Origin: Bryobacteraceae bacterium
GTDB lineage: Bacteria; Acidobacteriota; Terriglobia; Bryobacterales; Bryobacteraceae
Direction of reading: 5' to 3'
DNA length: 64,000 nt
Assembly: GCA_026002875.1 (NCBI GenBank)
Contig: BPGE01000001.1
Coordinates: 4,340,001 to 4,404,000, forward strand
Numbering within the stretch: position 1 is the first letter of the stretch; every line of letters begins with the position of its first letter. The notes beneath the pieces are model-generated. The model saw only the letters and a list, made by a program, of their open reading frames with translations, ran no database searches and had not been told where the DNA came from. A program made the translations under genes and the position numbers. Of the stretch, positions 17,154 to 26,502 are shown piece by piece.

Positions 17154-17624
17154 ATGGCCGAACTCAAGGAAGGATCGAAAGCACCCGACTTCACCCTGCT
17201 CGACGATGCCGGGCAGAAGGTCAAGCTGAGCGCGTTTGCGGACAAGACCGTGGTCTTGTACTTCTACCCCCGGGCGGACACGCCGGGCTGCACGAAGGAA
17301 GCCTGCAGTTTCCGCGACCACCACGCGGAGATCCTCTCGCGCGGGGCGGTGGTGCTGGGCGTCTCGCCGGACCAGCCTGCGGCGCTCGCGAAGTTCAAAC
17401 AGAAATACTCGCTTCCGTTTCCGCTGCTCGCCGATCCTGATCACAAGACGGCCGAGAAATACGGCGTCTGGGTCGAGAAGAACATGTATGGCAAGAAGAC
17501 CATGGGCATCGAGCGCAGCACGTTCATCATTCACCACGGAAAAATCGCGAAGATCTTCCGCAAGGTGAAAGTGGACGGCCACACGGAGGAAGTCCTGCAG
17601 GCATTGCAGTCTCTGCCGTCCTGA
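17154..17624 (+). CDS. bcp: Thioredoxin-dependent thiol peroxidase (Bcp/PrxQ)
   Basis: A 156-residue peroxiredoxin that reduces hydrogen peroxide and alkyl hydroperoxides using thioredoxin. The active site FYPRADTPGCTKEACSFRD holds both the peroxidatic Cys46 and the resolving Cys51, five residues apart as in the PrxQ class. Pro39, Thr43 and the later GVSPD and LADPDHKTAEKYGV are conserved family features. It is cytoplasmic with no signal peptide. GAGGT lies directly upstream of the ATG. Its stop is followed after seven bases by the convergent mutS2 gene. Confidence 0.95.
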   Translation: MAELKEGSKAPDFTLLDDAGQKVKLSAFADKTVVLYFYPRADTPGCTKEACSFRDHHAEILSRGAVVLGVSPDQPAALAKFKQKYSLPFPLLADPDHKTAEKYGVWVEKNMYGKKTMGIERSTFIIHHGKIAKIFRKVKVDGHTEEVLQALQSLPS

Positions 17625-17631
17625 GCCGTGC

Positions 17632-20043
17632 TCAGCTTTCCTTGAGCTCGACGATCGTGGCGCCGGCGCCGCCCTCAGACGGCGAAGCCGGGTAGAACTT
17701 TTCCACGTGCGGGTGGGCGCGGCAGAGCTCCTGCACGGCGCGCTTCAGCACGCCCATTCCATGGCCGTGGATGACGCGCACGCGGGTGACGCCGGCCAGG
17801 AAGGCGTCGTCGAGGAACTTGTCCACCTCCTCGCGCGCCTCGTCGGCTGTCTTGCCGATCACGTTGATCTCGCGCGTCAGCGTGTCCCAGCGCGGACCGG
17901 CGCTGAGCGTGACTCCCGCGGGCAGCTTCGCGCCGCCGGGCGCCGGCGGCAGCACCTCCGTCACGTCCTCGCGCGCAGCCTGCATGCGCAGGAAGCCGAC
18001 ATCCACCTCGAGCCTTCCATCGGCGAGCACCTTGCGCACGTGCGCCGGCTGGCTGACGCCGCGCAGCCGCACGCGCGCGCCCTCGCGGATCTCGCCCTGG
18101 AGCGGCGCCTTTTTCGGTTCCGGTTCGCGCAAGGCCTGGACGCTGTCCTCGAACTCGCGCCGCACGCGCGCCGCCTGCCGCAGGGCTTTTTCCGCCTGGC
18201 GGCGCTGTTCGGGCGCGGAGAGAACGCTCGAGATCAGCTCCTGCGCTTCTTTTTCAAACCGTTTCCGCGCAGCCTCCGCGGCTTCCTCGATCTCGCGCAG
18301 CCGCGCCTTCTCGCGCCGCTCCATCTGTTCGAGCAGCCGCCGCTCGCGCTCTTCGAGTTCCGCTTTTCTGCGTTCGATCTCCGCGAGCCGCTCATTGGCT
18401 TCGGCGAGCCGCGCCTCCAGTTGCCGCAGCAGCTCGCCCATCTGCCGGTCGCGGTCGCTCATCGCCGCGCGCGCCCGTTCGATGAGGCGCGCGGGCAGTC
18501 CGAGCCGCGCGGCGATGTCGAGCCCGGCGGACTTGCCGGGCGCGCCTGTTGTCAGGACATAGGTCGGCTCCAGGGTCTGCTCGTCGAAGCCCATCGCCGC
18601 GTTCAGCACGCCGGAAGCCGTCGCGCCGAAGACCTTGAGCGCCGCCAGGTGCGTGGACGCGAGCGTGAACGCCCCGCGCCGGTGGAAGTCTTCGATCACC
18701 GCGACGCCAAGCGCGCCACCCTCTTCGGGGTCGGTGGCCCGGCCGAGTTCGTCGAGCAGAACGAGCGATCCCGAGGTGGCCAGCTCGATCATTTCCTTGA
18801 GCCGCTCGACATGGGCGCTGAAGCTCGACAGGCTCTGCTCGAGGCTCTGGTTGTCGCCGATATCGGCCAGCACGTCGTCGAACCAGGGAAGCACGGCGCG
18901 CGCCGCGGGCACGGGCACGGCGCTCTGCGCCATCAGCGCCAGAAGCCCGGCGCACTTGAGCGCCACGGTCTTGCCGCCCGTGTTCGGTCCGCTGATCAGA
19001 AGCGTGCGGGTCGAACCATCCAGCGCGAACGAGAGCGGCACCACGCGCCTCCTCTGCCGCCGCAGGATGTCCTCAAGCAGCGGGTGGCGCGCTTCTGCGA
19101 ATTCGAACCGCGGCTCCTCGTCGGGCGAAAACTCCGGAATCGTGCCGTCGAAGTCGAGCGCAAAGCGGGCGCGGGCGAAGGCGAAATCGAGCGCGGCCAG
19201 CGCCTCCACGGCTTCATGCGCTTCGCCCGAGTGCCGGCGCAGTTCCGCCGTCAGCTCGCGCAGGATGCGGTGGATCTCGCGCTGCTCTTCCTCGGTCAGC
19301 CGGACAAGCTCGTTATTCTGCTCGATCGTCTCCAGCGGTTCGAGAAACAGCGTATGGCCGCTGCCGCTGGCCGCATGCACGACGCCGGGCAGCTTCCGCT
19401 TCGCGCCCGGCACGATGGGCACGACGAAGCGGTCGTTGCGGATGGTGACGAACTCCTCCTGCAACAGGCCGTCTTCATGATGCGTTCTGAGGAAGCGCTC
19501 GAGCGACTCCTGGATCAGGCGCCGCTGCCGCTCGATGTCGCGGCGGATGCGCTCGAGCTCGGGGCTCGCATCATCGGCGAGGGAGCCATCCGGAAGGATC
19601 TTGCCCTGCACGGCGCGAAGCGCCTGCCGGAAATCGGCGATGCGCGCGGCTCGCGCAGCCAGCCGGGGACACAGCGCGGCGGCGGGCGCCAGAGCCTGCC
19701 GGACGGCCGAGGCGCGTTCCAGCACGACGGCGAGAGCGTGGATTTCCAGCGGGTCGAGCACCGCGCCTTCGATGCGGAGTCTGGCCTCGGCGGCGGCGAC
19801 ATCCGGCAGCCCGTCGAAGCGCAGCGGCGCGGCCGCAAGGCGGCGCCCCTGCGCGGGCTTCTGCGATTCGCGCAGCCAGGACATCGCTTCCGCGGCCTCG
19901 GCCAGCGCGTCTTCCGCGGCGCGGCGGTCCGGGAGAGGCGCCATCTGATCGAGCAACCTGCGGCCTCCGGGAGAGGCGACGTAGCGGCCCAGCAGCTCCC
20001 GCAGCCTGCCGTATTCGAGCAGTTCCAGGCTGCGCTCGTTCAC
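17632..20043 (-). CDS. mutS2: Endonuclease MutS2
   Basis: An 803-residue MutS-family ATPase with a C-terminal nuclease domain. In other bacteria it suppresses recombination or rescues collided ribosomes. Order: N-terminal clamp/lever region, ATPase domain with Walker A GPNTGGKT at about 349-356 and Walker B region LVLLDELGRATDPEEGG at about 431, a long charged coiled coil (about 515-640), and an Smr domain (about 727-803; VIHGHGMGVLKRAV). There is no MutS mismatch-recognition domain. The frame is open to 20193, but I place the start at GTG 20043, where GTGA overlaps the Nudix stop by four bases. It is the last gene of a four-gene operon. Confidence 0.95.
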   Translation of the reverse strand: MNERSLELLEYGRLRELLGRYVASPGGRRLLDQMAPLPDRRAAEDALAEAAEAMSWLRESQKPAQGRRLAAAPLRFDGLPDVAAAEARLRIEGAVLDPLEIHALAVVLERASAVRQALAPAAALCPRLAARAARIADFRQALRAVQGKILPDGSLADDASPELERIRRDIERQRRLIQESLERFLRTHHEDGLLQEEFVTIRNDRFVVPIVPGAKRKLPGVVHAASGSGHTLFLEPLETIEQNNELVRLTEEEQREIHRILRELTAELRRHSGEAHEAVEALAALDFAFARARFALDFDGTIPEFSPDEEPRFEFAEARHPLLEDILRRQRRRVVPLSFALDGSTRTLLISGPNTGGKTVALKCAGLLALMAQSAVPVPAARAVLPWFDDVLADIGDNQSLEQSLSSFSAHVERLKEMIELATSGSLVLLDELGRATDPEEGGALGVAVIEDFHRRGAFTLASTHLAALKVFGATASGVLNAAMGFDEQTLEPTYVLTTGAPGKSAGLDIAARLGLPARLIERARAAMSDRDRQMGELLRQLEARLAEANERLAEIERRKAELEERERRLLEQMERREKARLREIEEAAEAARKRFEKEAQELISSVLSAPEQRRQAEKALRQAARVRREFEDSVQALREPEPKKAPLQGEIREGARVRLRGVSQPAHVRKVLADGRLEVDVGFLRMQAAREDVTEVLPPAPGGAKLPAGVTLSAGPRWDTLTREINVIGKTADEAREEVDKFLDDAFLAGVTRVRVIHGHGMGVLKRAVQELCRAHPHVEKFYPASPSEGGAGATIVELKES

Positions 20044-20483
20044 AGCTCCATCTCCTGCCAGATCGCGCGCGCCTTTTCGATGACGGGCGGCGTGCCGGGA
20101 GCGATCTGCAGGCCGTGCAGTTCTTCCAGCGGCACCCAGCGCGCATCCGCGACATCGCTGCCCCAGGCGAGCGCGCCTCCGGCGGGGCGGCACAGGTAAT
20201 CAATGATCACGTAGTGGAACTCGGTGCGGCCTTCGGCATCGGGCATGATCCGCTCGAAGATGGCCGCCACGGTCAACGGTTCGACGACGAGACCCGTCTC
20301 TTCGAGCACTTCGCGGCGCAGCGCCTGGTCCAGCCGCTCTCCCGCTTCCACCAGGCCGCCGGGCAGGGTCCAGAAGCCTTTCAGCGGCTCCTGGCCGCGT
20401 TCAATCAGCAGCACGCTGCCGCCGTCGAAGACGACAGCGCCGACTCCCAGCAGCGGACGGGCGGGATAGCGGCGCGAGCTCAT
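20040..20483 (-). CDS. NUDIX hydrolase
   Basis: A 147-residue hydrolase of nucleoside diphosphates linked to another moiety. The Nudix box is perfect: Gly43 to Leu65, with Glu49, Arg57-Glu58 and Glu61-Glu62 in register. The opening RPLLGVGAVVF and later YLCRP resemble the ADP-ribose pyrophosphatase-type group, but the substrate is not certain. Its ATG (20483) overlaps the SMP-30 stop as ATGA, and its stop overlaps the mutS2 GTG, so expression is coupled on both sides. Confidence 0.9.
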   Translation of the reverse strand: MSSRRYPARPLLGVGAVVFDGGSVLLIERGQEPLKGFWTLPGGLVEAGERLDQALRREVLEETGLVVEPLTVAAIFERIMPDAEGRTEFHYVIIDYLCRPAGGALAWGSDVADARWVPLEELHGLQIAPGTPPVIEKARAIWQEMEL

Positions 20484-21367
20484 GGCTGGCGTTCCGCCTG
20501 CGCGCCGCGCGCGACCAGATAGACGGCCGTCTTCGCCGCGACATAGATCTCTCCCGTCGTCGGATGCACGGCCAGGTTGGCGGCACGCTCCGGCATCCGG
20601 ATCTTCTCGATCAGGACGCCCTTCGGCGAGTGGATCTCAAGAAAATCTCCGGCGGCGATCAGCAGGTTGCCCTCCCTGTCCGTTCTGATGCCGAGCGGGA
20701 TGCTGCCGGTCTTCGCAACCAGCACCCGGGGGTTGGACGCAGCTCCCGATCGCGCCACGTCGAACACCCGCACCAGCCGCTCATCGGCGAATGCCACGTA
20801 CAGCGAGCGTCCGTCCGGCGACAGAGCGATGCCCGCGGGGCGGGACTCGCTCCGGTACACCGGCGACAACTCGCCTCGCGGCGGGAGGTGAAAGACGCCA
20901 TGGAATGGAAGCTGGCGCTGATCCTGCGCCGAGCCGAACGCCGGATCCGTGAAATAAATGTGGTCGCCCGCACGGATGGCCAGATCGTTCGGGCCGTTCA
21001 GCGGCTTGCCCTCGAACTGATCGGCCAGCACCGTCAGCCTGCCGTCATCTTCAATGCGCGCCACGCGGCGGGCCTGCGATTCGCAGATCACCAGCCGGCT
21101 CTTTGAGTCGAAGGCCAGCCCGGCGGCGCCGCCTGACGGCCTGCGCGCAATCGACAGCGGCTTGCCGAACTCGATGCGGAGAATGCGGTCCTCCGGCGGA
21201 TCGGCGACCAGCAGCGAGCCGGTCTGCTCGATGGCGATGCCGTCGGCGTAGCGGAAGCCGCCGGCCACGCGTTGAATAAGGTGCCTGCCGGACTCCTGGG
21301 CCAGAGCCGGAATCACGAACATCAGAGCCAGCGCGGCGCGCCTCACGCTCTCATTGTAGGGGTTCAT
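20480..21367 (-). CDS. SMP-30/gluconolactonase-like exported beta-propeller
   Basis: A 295-residue protein with a signal peptide (RRAALALMFVIPALAQ) and a six-bladed propeller of the SMP-30/gluconolactonase/LRE family. Visible features include DGIAIEQTGSLLVADPPEDRILRI, KPLNGPNDLAIRAGDHIYFTDPAFG (the NxxND metal-binding segment followed by FTDP), SRPAGIALSPDGRSLYVAFAD and NLAVHPTTGEIYVAA. It may be a lactonase of a sugar acid, but many members are uncharacterised. The start at 21367 is fixed by an ATGA overlap with the GNAT stop, and the end overlaps the Nudix start. Confidence 0.85.
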   Translation of the reverse strand: MNPYNESVRRAALALMFVIPALAQESGRHLIQRVAGGFRYADGIAIEQTGSLLVADPPEDRILRIEFGKPLSIARRPSGGAAGLAFDSKSRLVICESQARRVARIEDDGRLTVLADQFEGKPLNGPNDLAIRAGDHIYFTDPAFGSAQDQRQLPFHGVFHLPPRGELSPVYRSESRPAGIALSPDGRSLYVAFADERLVRVFDVARSGAASNPRVLVAKTGSIPLGIRTDREGNLLIAAGDFLEIHSPKGVLIEKIRMPERAANLAVHPTTGEIYVAAKTAVYLVARGAQAERQP

Positions 21368-22104
21368 CCGTACTCGAATCCGGCCAGCGCGAAGACGAAC
21401 TCCGGCCGCTCTTCGATCGCTGGCCCGCGGCGCATCCGCATCAGCCGGCGCACGGGCTGGAAGCCAAGACTTTCGGCGAGTGCCAGAGCGGCGGGATTCG
21501 CTGCGGGCACGTCCCAGAAGCAGGGACCGGAGACGCCGCCATGGAGGATGGTTTCCCGCGCTTCATCCACCGTGCGCGCGGTGACCGGTCCAATGTAGGC
21601 CGCCACGCGCCCGGGCCGCGCGCAGCCCGTTTTTTCGAGCAGCCTGCGGCGATCCGCCCCGAAGGCCAGCCTGTCGAGTTCCCAGTCGAAGGAAGGCGGG
21701 CGCGGCTCGGCCGATGGCAAAGTGCCGCTCCGCCGCTGCACTTCGTACTCCTCCTCAAAGCCGAGTCTTGCGTAGACAGGCCGGCCCATTTCCGTCGCGT
21801 CGAGCTTCACGGTGCGGATGCCGCGCCCGCCACAGTAGTCGAGGCAGCGGCGCATCAGAAGCGTGGCATATCCGCGTCCGCGGTATTCCGGCAGCGTGAG
21901 CACCATGCCGATCCACGCCAGATCCTGCCCGTAGGTGATGACGGCGGCGGAGGCCACGATGCGGCCATCCGCGGCGATGCCGAAGCAGCCTTCGGGCTCG
22001 AGCCAGAGAAGGCGGCGCCAGTCGTCTTCCGTCTGGTTCCATCCGGCCGCCGTGGAGAGCCGCATCAGGTCCGGCAGGGCTGTTTCAGAGAGGGCTTGCA
22101 GCAT
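21364..22104 (-). CDS. GNAT-family N-acetyltransferase
   Basis: A 246-residue protein. The first half is a clear GNAT fold with the acetyl-CoA loop MVLTLPEYRGRGYATLLMRRCL (V-x-P-x-x-R-G-x-G) and the C-terminal Y/F motif VYARLGFEEEYEVQR. The second half (from about 150) adds a second, degenerate acetyltransferase-like domain ending LALAESLGFQPVRRLMRM, giving a two-domain enzyme. The target is unknown. The frame runs to 22197, but the upstream residues are low-complexity. The ATG at 22104 (MLQALSETALPDLMRL) starts the first beta strand. It is the first gene of a four-gene operon ending with mutS2. Confidence 0.87.
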   Translation of the reverse strand: MLQALSETALPDLMRLSTAAGWNQTEDDWRRLLWLEPEGCFGIAADGRIVASAAVITYGQDLAWIGMVLTLPEYRGRGYATLLMRRCLDYCGGRGIRTVKLDATEMGRPVYARLGFEEEYEVQRRSGTLPSAEPRPPSFDWELDRLAFGADRRRLLEKTGCARPGRVAAYIGPVTARTVDEARETILHGGVSGPCFWDVPAANPAALALAESLGFQPVRRLMRMRRGPAIEERPEFVFALAGFEYG

Positions 22105-22137
22105 TCCGGATTCTCTTCTTCCGGACTGATATTTCTG

Positions 22138-22166
22138 TTGACTCCCGCGGGCCGCTCCCTTAGTAT
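22138..22166 (+). promoter_or_regulatory. Sigma-70-type promoter of the second TonB receptor
   Basis: TTGACT (22138-22143), a 17-base spacer and TAGTAT (22161-22166). Transcription would start near 22173, giving a 5-prime leader of about 105 bases before the receptor ATG at 22280. A CATGGG/CCCATG hairpin with a 3-base loop (22218-22232) lies in this leader. The promoter is divergent from the GNAT gene. Confidence 0.7.
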
Positions 22167-22279
22167 AGGGACAACCGGGGCATGAGGTAGTCGCCACTCA
22201 GCTGAAGCACGAGGGGTCATGGGCTTCCCATGCCAACTCCGGCCGAACTTACAAAGACAACGAAGAGGGACATCCTGCG

Positions 22280-25200
22280 ATGCAGCAGATGATCAATAGA
22301 GTGAGGGCCAGGCTGGGGGCTGCCCTGTTGGCAGCCATTCTGCTCTCCGTCGGCAGCCAGCCTGCCGCCTCGCAGATCCTTTACGGCTCGTTGACGGGCA
22401 ACGTGACCGACCCGAGCGGCGCCGCGGTCGTGGGCGCCACGGTGACGATCACGCAAACGGCAACCAATCAGTCCCGCACGACCACGACGAACGATGCGGG
22501 CATCTACAACTTCCCGACGATCCCCGGCGGCACCTACGAACTGAGAGTGCAGGCGCAGGGCTTCCGCACACTGATCCGGAAAGACGTCACGGTGTCGACC
22601 AACGCCGTGGCGCGCGTGGACGCGCAGCTCGAGCTGGGCGCGGTGACGGAATCGATCCAGGTGACGGGAGAAGCGGCCCTGTTGCAGACCGACCGCGCCG
22701 AAGTGCGGCAGGAGCTTCCGACAGTGACGCTGCTCAACACGCCCATTCCGCCGGGGCGCAACTACCAGCAGCTGTTCAATCTCCTGCCCGGCTTCTCGCC
22801 GCCGCGCAACGCCCACTCGGTTCCTTCGAACCCCTCCCGCTCGCTTCAGTTCGAGGTCAACGGCACGGTCGCGGCTTCGAACAACATCCGTCTGGACGGC
22901 GCCACGCAGTACAACATCTGGCTGCCTCACATTACAGCCTACGTGCCCGCGCTGGAGTCGATCGAGACGGTCAACGTCGTGACCAACGCGTTTGACGCCG
23001 AGCAGGGCCTGGCTGGCGGCGCTGCCATCAACGTCCAGATCAAGAGCGGCACCAACGAGCTGCACGGCTCCGCCTTCTGGTACCACGATAACAACAAGAC
23101 CAAGGCCCGGCCGTTCTTCCTGCCGTGGACGGAGGCGCGCATGCCCAAGCGCGTCTACAACCAGAACGGCGCCACGCTGGGCGGCCCTCTCAAGAAGGAC
23201 AAGCTGTTCTACTTCGTCAGCTACGAGGGCACCTATGACCGCCAGTTCGCCGGCGGCATCAGCACCGTGCCTACGCCGAAGATGAAGCAGGGCGACATGA
23301 GCGAATCGCCGCGGCTCGTCTACGACCCGCTCACGGGGGACAATCAGGGCCGCAACCGCACGCCTTTCCCCAACCAGCTTGTGCCGCAGTCGCGATGGGA
23401 TCCCATCGCCGTCAAGCTCGTGCCCCTGCTGCCGAATCCCACCGACGTGGGCACTTTCCCAAACAACTTCTATTCCCAGGGCAACTTCCTGTTCGACCGC
23501 CAGACCATCGACAGCAAGGTCAACTGGAACATCAACGACCGCATGACCTCGTACGTCCGGTTCAGCTGGCTGGACTATTCGATGACCGCGCCCACGCGGT
23601 TCGGCAGGGAGCTGCTCGGCTCGGCGCTGGCCGGCGGCAACCCGGGACAGGGGTATGGGAACACGTACAGCGTGACTGCGGCTTACACCTACACGGTCAC
23701 GCCCACCTTCGTCATCGACACCAACTTCGGCTACACGCTGATGGACACCAACGTCGAGCAGTACGGCATCGAGCGCAACATCGGCCAGGAGCTCGGCATC
23801 CCCGGCACCAACGGCTCGCGCCGCATCGAAGGCGGCTGGCCCGGTTTCGGCATCAGCGGCTTCACCACGTTCGGCCTCGCCGACAATTACATGCCCTATT
23901 TCCGCAGCGACCCGCAGTACCAATGGATCGGCAACGGCAACTGGACCCGCGGCAAGCATAACATCCGCTTCGGCGCCGAGCTGAGCTGGCAGAACCTGAA
24001 CCACTCGCAGCCTGAGTTCTACGGCGGTAGCTGGGGGGCCCCGGGCGGCTTTGCTTTTGGCGGCGGCCCCACGGCGCTCAACGGCGGCGCGGCGCCCAAC
24101 CAGTGGAACGGCATGGCCACGTTCCTGCTGGGTCTGCCCACGCAGATCGGCAAGATCTATCAGTGGCCGGACGAGTACAACACGCGCACGTCGATGCAGA
24201 GCCTCTACGTCCGCGACCAGTGGCAGGTGAACCGCCGCCTGACGCTGAACTTCGGCACGCGCTGGAACTACTTCCCCATGCCCACGCGCGCCGACCGCGG
24301 CCTGGAGCGTTATTTCTTCCCTGGCGACCCGAACTATGCCGACAAGGTGATGGTCTGCGGGGTCGGCCAGACGCCGAAGAACTGCGGCGTCTCCGTCAGC
24401 AAGAGGCTCTTCGCGCCCACCATGGGCATCGCTTTCCGCCTGAACGACCGCACGGTGCTGCGCACGGGCTACGGCATCAACACCGATCCGTGGAACATCG
24501 CCCGCGCCATGCGCACCAACCACCCGCTGCTGACCGCGCAGACGGTGAACGCGCCCAACGCCTTCTGGTGGGCCGGCCTGCTGAAGGAAGGCATCCCGGT
24601 CATCAGCGCTCCCAATCTGGGCAACGGCATCGTGGATCTGCCGCGGAACGTCGTGTTCAATACGCTGGACAGCAACTTCGTCCGCGGCTACATCCAGAGC
24701 TGGAACTTCACGATCCAGCGCGAACTGCCGCTCAAGATGGTGGTCAGCGCCGGCTACGTGGCGACGCGCATGACGGGCTTCCTCGGCTACGAGGAGCGCA
24801 ATTACGGCGTCATCGGCGGGGGGGCCGCGGGCCGCATTTACTTCCCGCAGACGCAGCGCAACGTCTCGCTGGCCGTGGTCAACCGGCTTGGCAACAGCGC
24901 CTACGATTCGCTGCAGATGACCCTTGACCGCCGCTTCAGCGAGGGCTTCCAGATCAACACCGCCTACACCTGGTCGAAGTGCATTTCGCTGGCCGGTTTC
25001 GGCAACAGCGGCGACCGCGTTTCGATCAAGATCCCCGAGTATTACCGCCTGAACCGCTCGCTGTGCGGCATCCACACGCCGCACCGCTTCACGGCCAATG
25101 GCATCTGGCAGCTTCCCTTCGGCCAGGGCAAGCGCTGGGCGCAGAACGGCGCCGCGGCGGCCATCCTCGGCGGCTGGCAGATCAATGGCGTGCTCATGCT

Positions 25201-25669
25201 CCAGAGCGGCAATCCGTTCACCGTCTCCTCTGATGGCGCTTCCCTCAACGCGCCGGAGAACTCGCAGCGCGCCGACTGGATCGGCGGCAATGAGAAGCCG
25301 CGCAAGCTCGGCGGCGTCGGCCCCGGCCAGGCCTTCTACGACTGGCGCCAGTGGGCGGCCGTGCGCGAGCCGCGCTTCGGCACCGCGGGCTTCAATACTC
25401 TGCTCGGCCCCGGCATTGTGAACCTCGACCTCGGCCTGTTCCGGCAGTTCCGGATCACCGAGAAAGTCAATCTCCAGTTCCGCGCCGAGGCTTTCAACGC
25501 CACCAACACGCCGAAGTTCGGCAACCCGAGCGGCAACATCGCCGGCCTGGTGACCGACTCAGCGGGCAACTTCGTCCGCGGGGTCTTCGAAGTCACCGGC
25601 GACCGCAACATCGGCCGCGAGGGCATCAACGAGCGGGTCTTCCGCTTCGGCCTGCGCCTCGGCTGGTAA
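22280..25669 (+). CDS. Oar-like TonB-dependent receptor with carboxypeptidase-regulatory domain
   Basis: A 1129-residue outer-membrane receptor. It has a signal peptide (to about residue 32, AAILLSVGSQPAASQ) and a carboxypeptidase-regulatory-like domain at about 34-130 (GSLTGNVTDPSGAAVVGATV, GIYNFPTIPGGTYELRVQAQGF). A plug region at about 145-260 (PIPPGRNYQQLFNLLPGF, FEVNGTVAASNNIRLDG, INVQIKSGTNELHG) is followed by a beta-barrel ending FRFGLRLGW. It is the same architecture as the gene at 4606 but diverged throughout, so they are paralogues rather than a recent duplication. A good promoter lies at 22138 and a strong terminator hairpin at 25689. The ligand is unknown. Confidence 0.9.
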   Translation: MQQMINRVRARLGAALLAAILLSVGSQPAASQILYGSLTGNVTDPSGAAVVGATVTITQTATNQSRTTTTNDAGIYNFPTIPGGTYELRVQAQGFRTLIRKDVTVSTNAVARVDAQLELGAVTESIQVTGEAALLQTDRAEVRQELPTVTLLNTPIPPGRNYQQLFNLLPGFSPPRNAHSVPSNPSRSLQFEVNGTVAASNNIRLDGATQYNIWLPHITAYVPALESIETVNVVTNAFDAEQGLAGGAAINVQIKSGTNELHGSAFWYHDNNKTKARPFFLPWTEARMPKRVYNQNGATLGGPLKKDKLFYFVSYEGTYDRQFAGGISTVPTPKMKQGDMSESPRLVYDPLTGDNQGRNRTPFPNQLVPQSRWDPIAVKLVPLLPNPTDVGTFPNNFYSQGNFLFDRQTIDSKVNWNINDRMTSYVRFSWLDYSMTAPTRFGRELLGSALAGGNPGQGYGNTYSVTAAYTYTVTPTFVIDTNFGYTLMDTNVEQYGIERNIGQELGIPGTNGSRRIEGGWPGFGISGFTTFGLADNYMPYFRSDPQYQWIGNGNWTRGKHNIRFGAELSWQNLNHSQPEFYGGSWGAPGGFAFGGGPTALNGGAAPNQWNGMATFLLGLPTQIGKIYQWPDEYNTRTSMQSLYVRDQWQVNRRLTLNFGTRWNYFPMPTRADRGLERYFFPGDPNYADKVMVCGVGQTPKNCGVSVSKRLFAPTMGIAFRLNDRTVLRTGYGINTDPWNIARAMRTNHPLLTAQTVNAPNAFWWAGLLKEGIPVISAPNLGNGIVDLPRNVVFNTLDSNFVRGYIQSWNFTIQRELPLKMVVSAGYVATRMTGFLGYEERNYGVIGGGAAGRIYFPQTQRNVSLAVVNRLGNSAYDSLQMTLDRRFSEGFQINTAYTWSKCISLAGFGNSGDRVSIKIPEYYRLNRSLCGIHTPHRFTANGIWQLPFGQGKRWAQNGAAAAILGGWQINGVLMLQSGNPFTVSSDGASLNAPENSQRADWIGGNEKPRKLGGVGPGQAFYDWRQWAAVREPRFGTAGFNTLLGPGIVNLDLGLFRQFRITEKVNLQFRAEAFNATNTPKFGNPSGNIAGLVTDSAGNFVRGVFEVTGDRNIGREGINERVFRFGLRLGW

Positions 25670-25688
25670 CCGGCAAACCCTCCTGAAG

Positions 25689-25719
25689 CGAAGGGCGGCC
25701 CCGCACGGGCCGCCCTTCG
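25689..25719 (+). terminator. Terminator hairpin after second TonB receptor
   Basis: A perfect 13-base-pair stem (CGAAGGGCGGCCC at 25689-25701 with its complement at 25707-25719) and a 5-base loop, 20 bases after the stop. Only TGT follows, so it lacks a long T tract. Confidence 0.7.
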
Positions 25720-25809
25720 TGTCTGCACTCCCCGGGGCGGCAACGCTTCCCCCGCGGCGCGCGTCCATCGGACCGCCGGCTGGAGTCGTAGAATGAGGAG
25801 TTGCCACGC

Positions 25810-26502
25810 ATGCGCAGGCGCCTTGCGGTTCTCTTTCTGACAGCGGCGGGGCTCTTTGCCGCCGCTCTTCCCCCCGAGCTGAAGAAGGCCCGGGACGCGC
25901 AGGATCGCGCCGCCCTGGACCGGATCGCCGCGGAGCTGGACGCCGCGGCGCAGTCCCGGCCGCAGGAGGCGCTGGCGCAATACAGCGCCGCCCTGGCGCA
26001 GCTCGTCCGCGCGGAGGTCGCCATGGAACAGCGCGACCGCAACGCCGCTCGCGCCGCAGCGGAAGCTGGCATCCGCGCGGCGGAGAAAGCCGTGGCCCTC
26101 AAGCCTTCGAGCGGCGAGTATCACCGCGTGCTCGGCGCCCTCTGCGCGCAGGTGATCCCCGCCAATCCGCTGCTCGGGCTCCGCTTCGGCAAGTGCGCGA
26201 TGGAGGAGGTGAACCGCGCCGTGGAGCTCGAGCCGAAATCGGCCGACGCGTGGCTCAGCCGGGGCGTTGGCAACTTCTATCTGCCGGAGTCCTTCGGCGG
26301 CGGAGCGGAACTCGCCCTGAAGGACATCGACAAAGCCCTGCAGCTCGATCCCTCCCACGCGGACGCCTGGCTCTGGAAAGGCATCGTGCTGCGGAAACTC
26401 AACCGCAATGCCGAAGCGCGCCAGGCCATCGAGCGGAGCCTGAAACTGAATCCGGCGCGCGCCTGGGCCAGGCAGCAACTGGAGAAGACCCCCGCGCAGT
26501 GA
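25810..26502 (+). CDS. TPR-repeat exported protein
   Basis: A 230-residue protein with a signal peptide (MRRRLAVLFLTAAGLFAAALP). It carries several tetratricopeptide-like helical pairs, most clearly ADAWLSRGVGNFYLPESFGG...LALKDIDKALQLDPSHADAWLWKGIVLRKLNRNAEARQAIERSLKLNP. TPR proteins mediate protein contacts, and here probably act in the periplasm. The ATG at 25810 has GAGGAG nine bases upstream. A TTG at 25801 in the same frame would lie right after that motif, six bases after a TAGAAT box (25789-25794), so a leaderless TTG start cannot be excluded. The stop overlaps the next gene as GTGA. Confidence 0.8.
   Translation: MRRRLAVLFLTAAGLFAAALPPELKKARDAQDRAALDRIAAELDAAAQSRPQEALAQYSAALAQLVRAEVAMEQRDRNAARAAAEAGIRAAEKAVALKPSSGEYHRVLGALCAQVIPANPLLGLRFGKCAMEEVNRAVELEPKSADAWLSRGVGNFYLPESFGGGAELALKDIDKALQLDPSHADAWLWKGIVLRKLNRNAEARQAIERSLKLNPARAWARQQLEKTPAQ

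Noticed and set aside
22217-25084. A 955-codon open frame on the minus strand opposite the second TonB receptor
   Set aside because: Same antisense shadow effect, with no recognisable domain and no start signals.
26193-26498. Upstream extension of the polytopic membrane protein
   Set aside because: It overlaps the TPR gene in another frame and reads as Arg/Ala-rich shadow; GTG 26499 with a GTGA overlap is the natural start.
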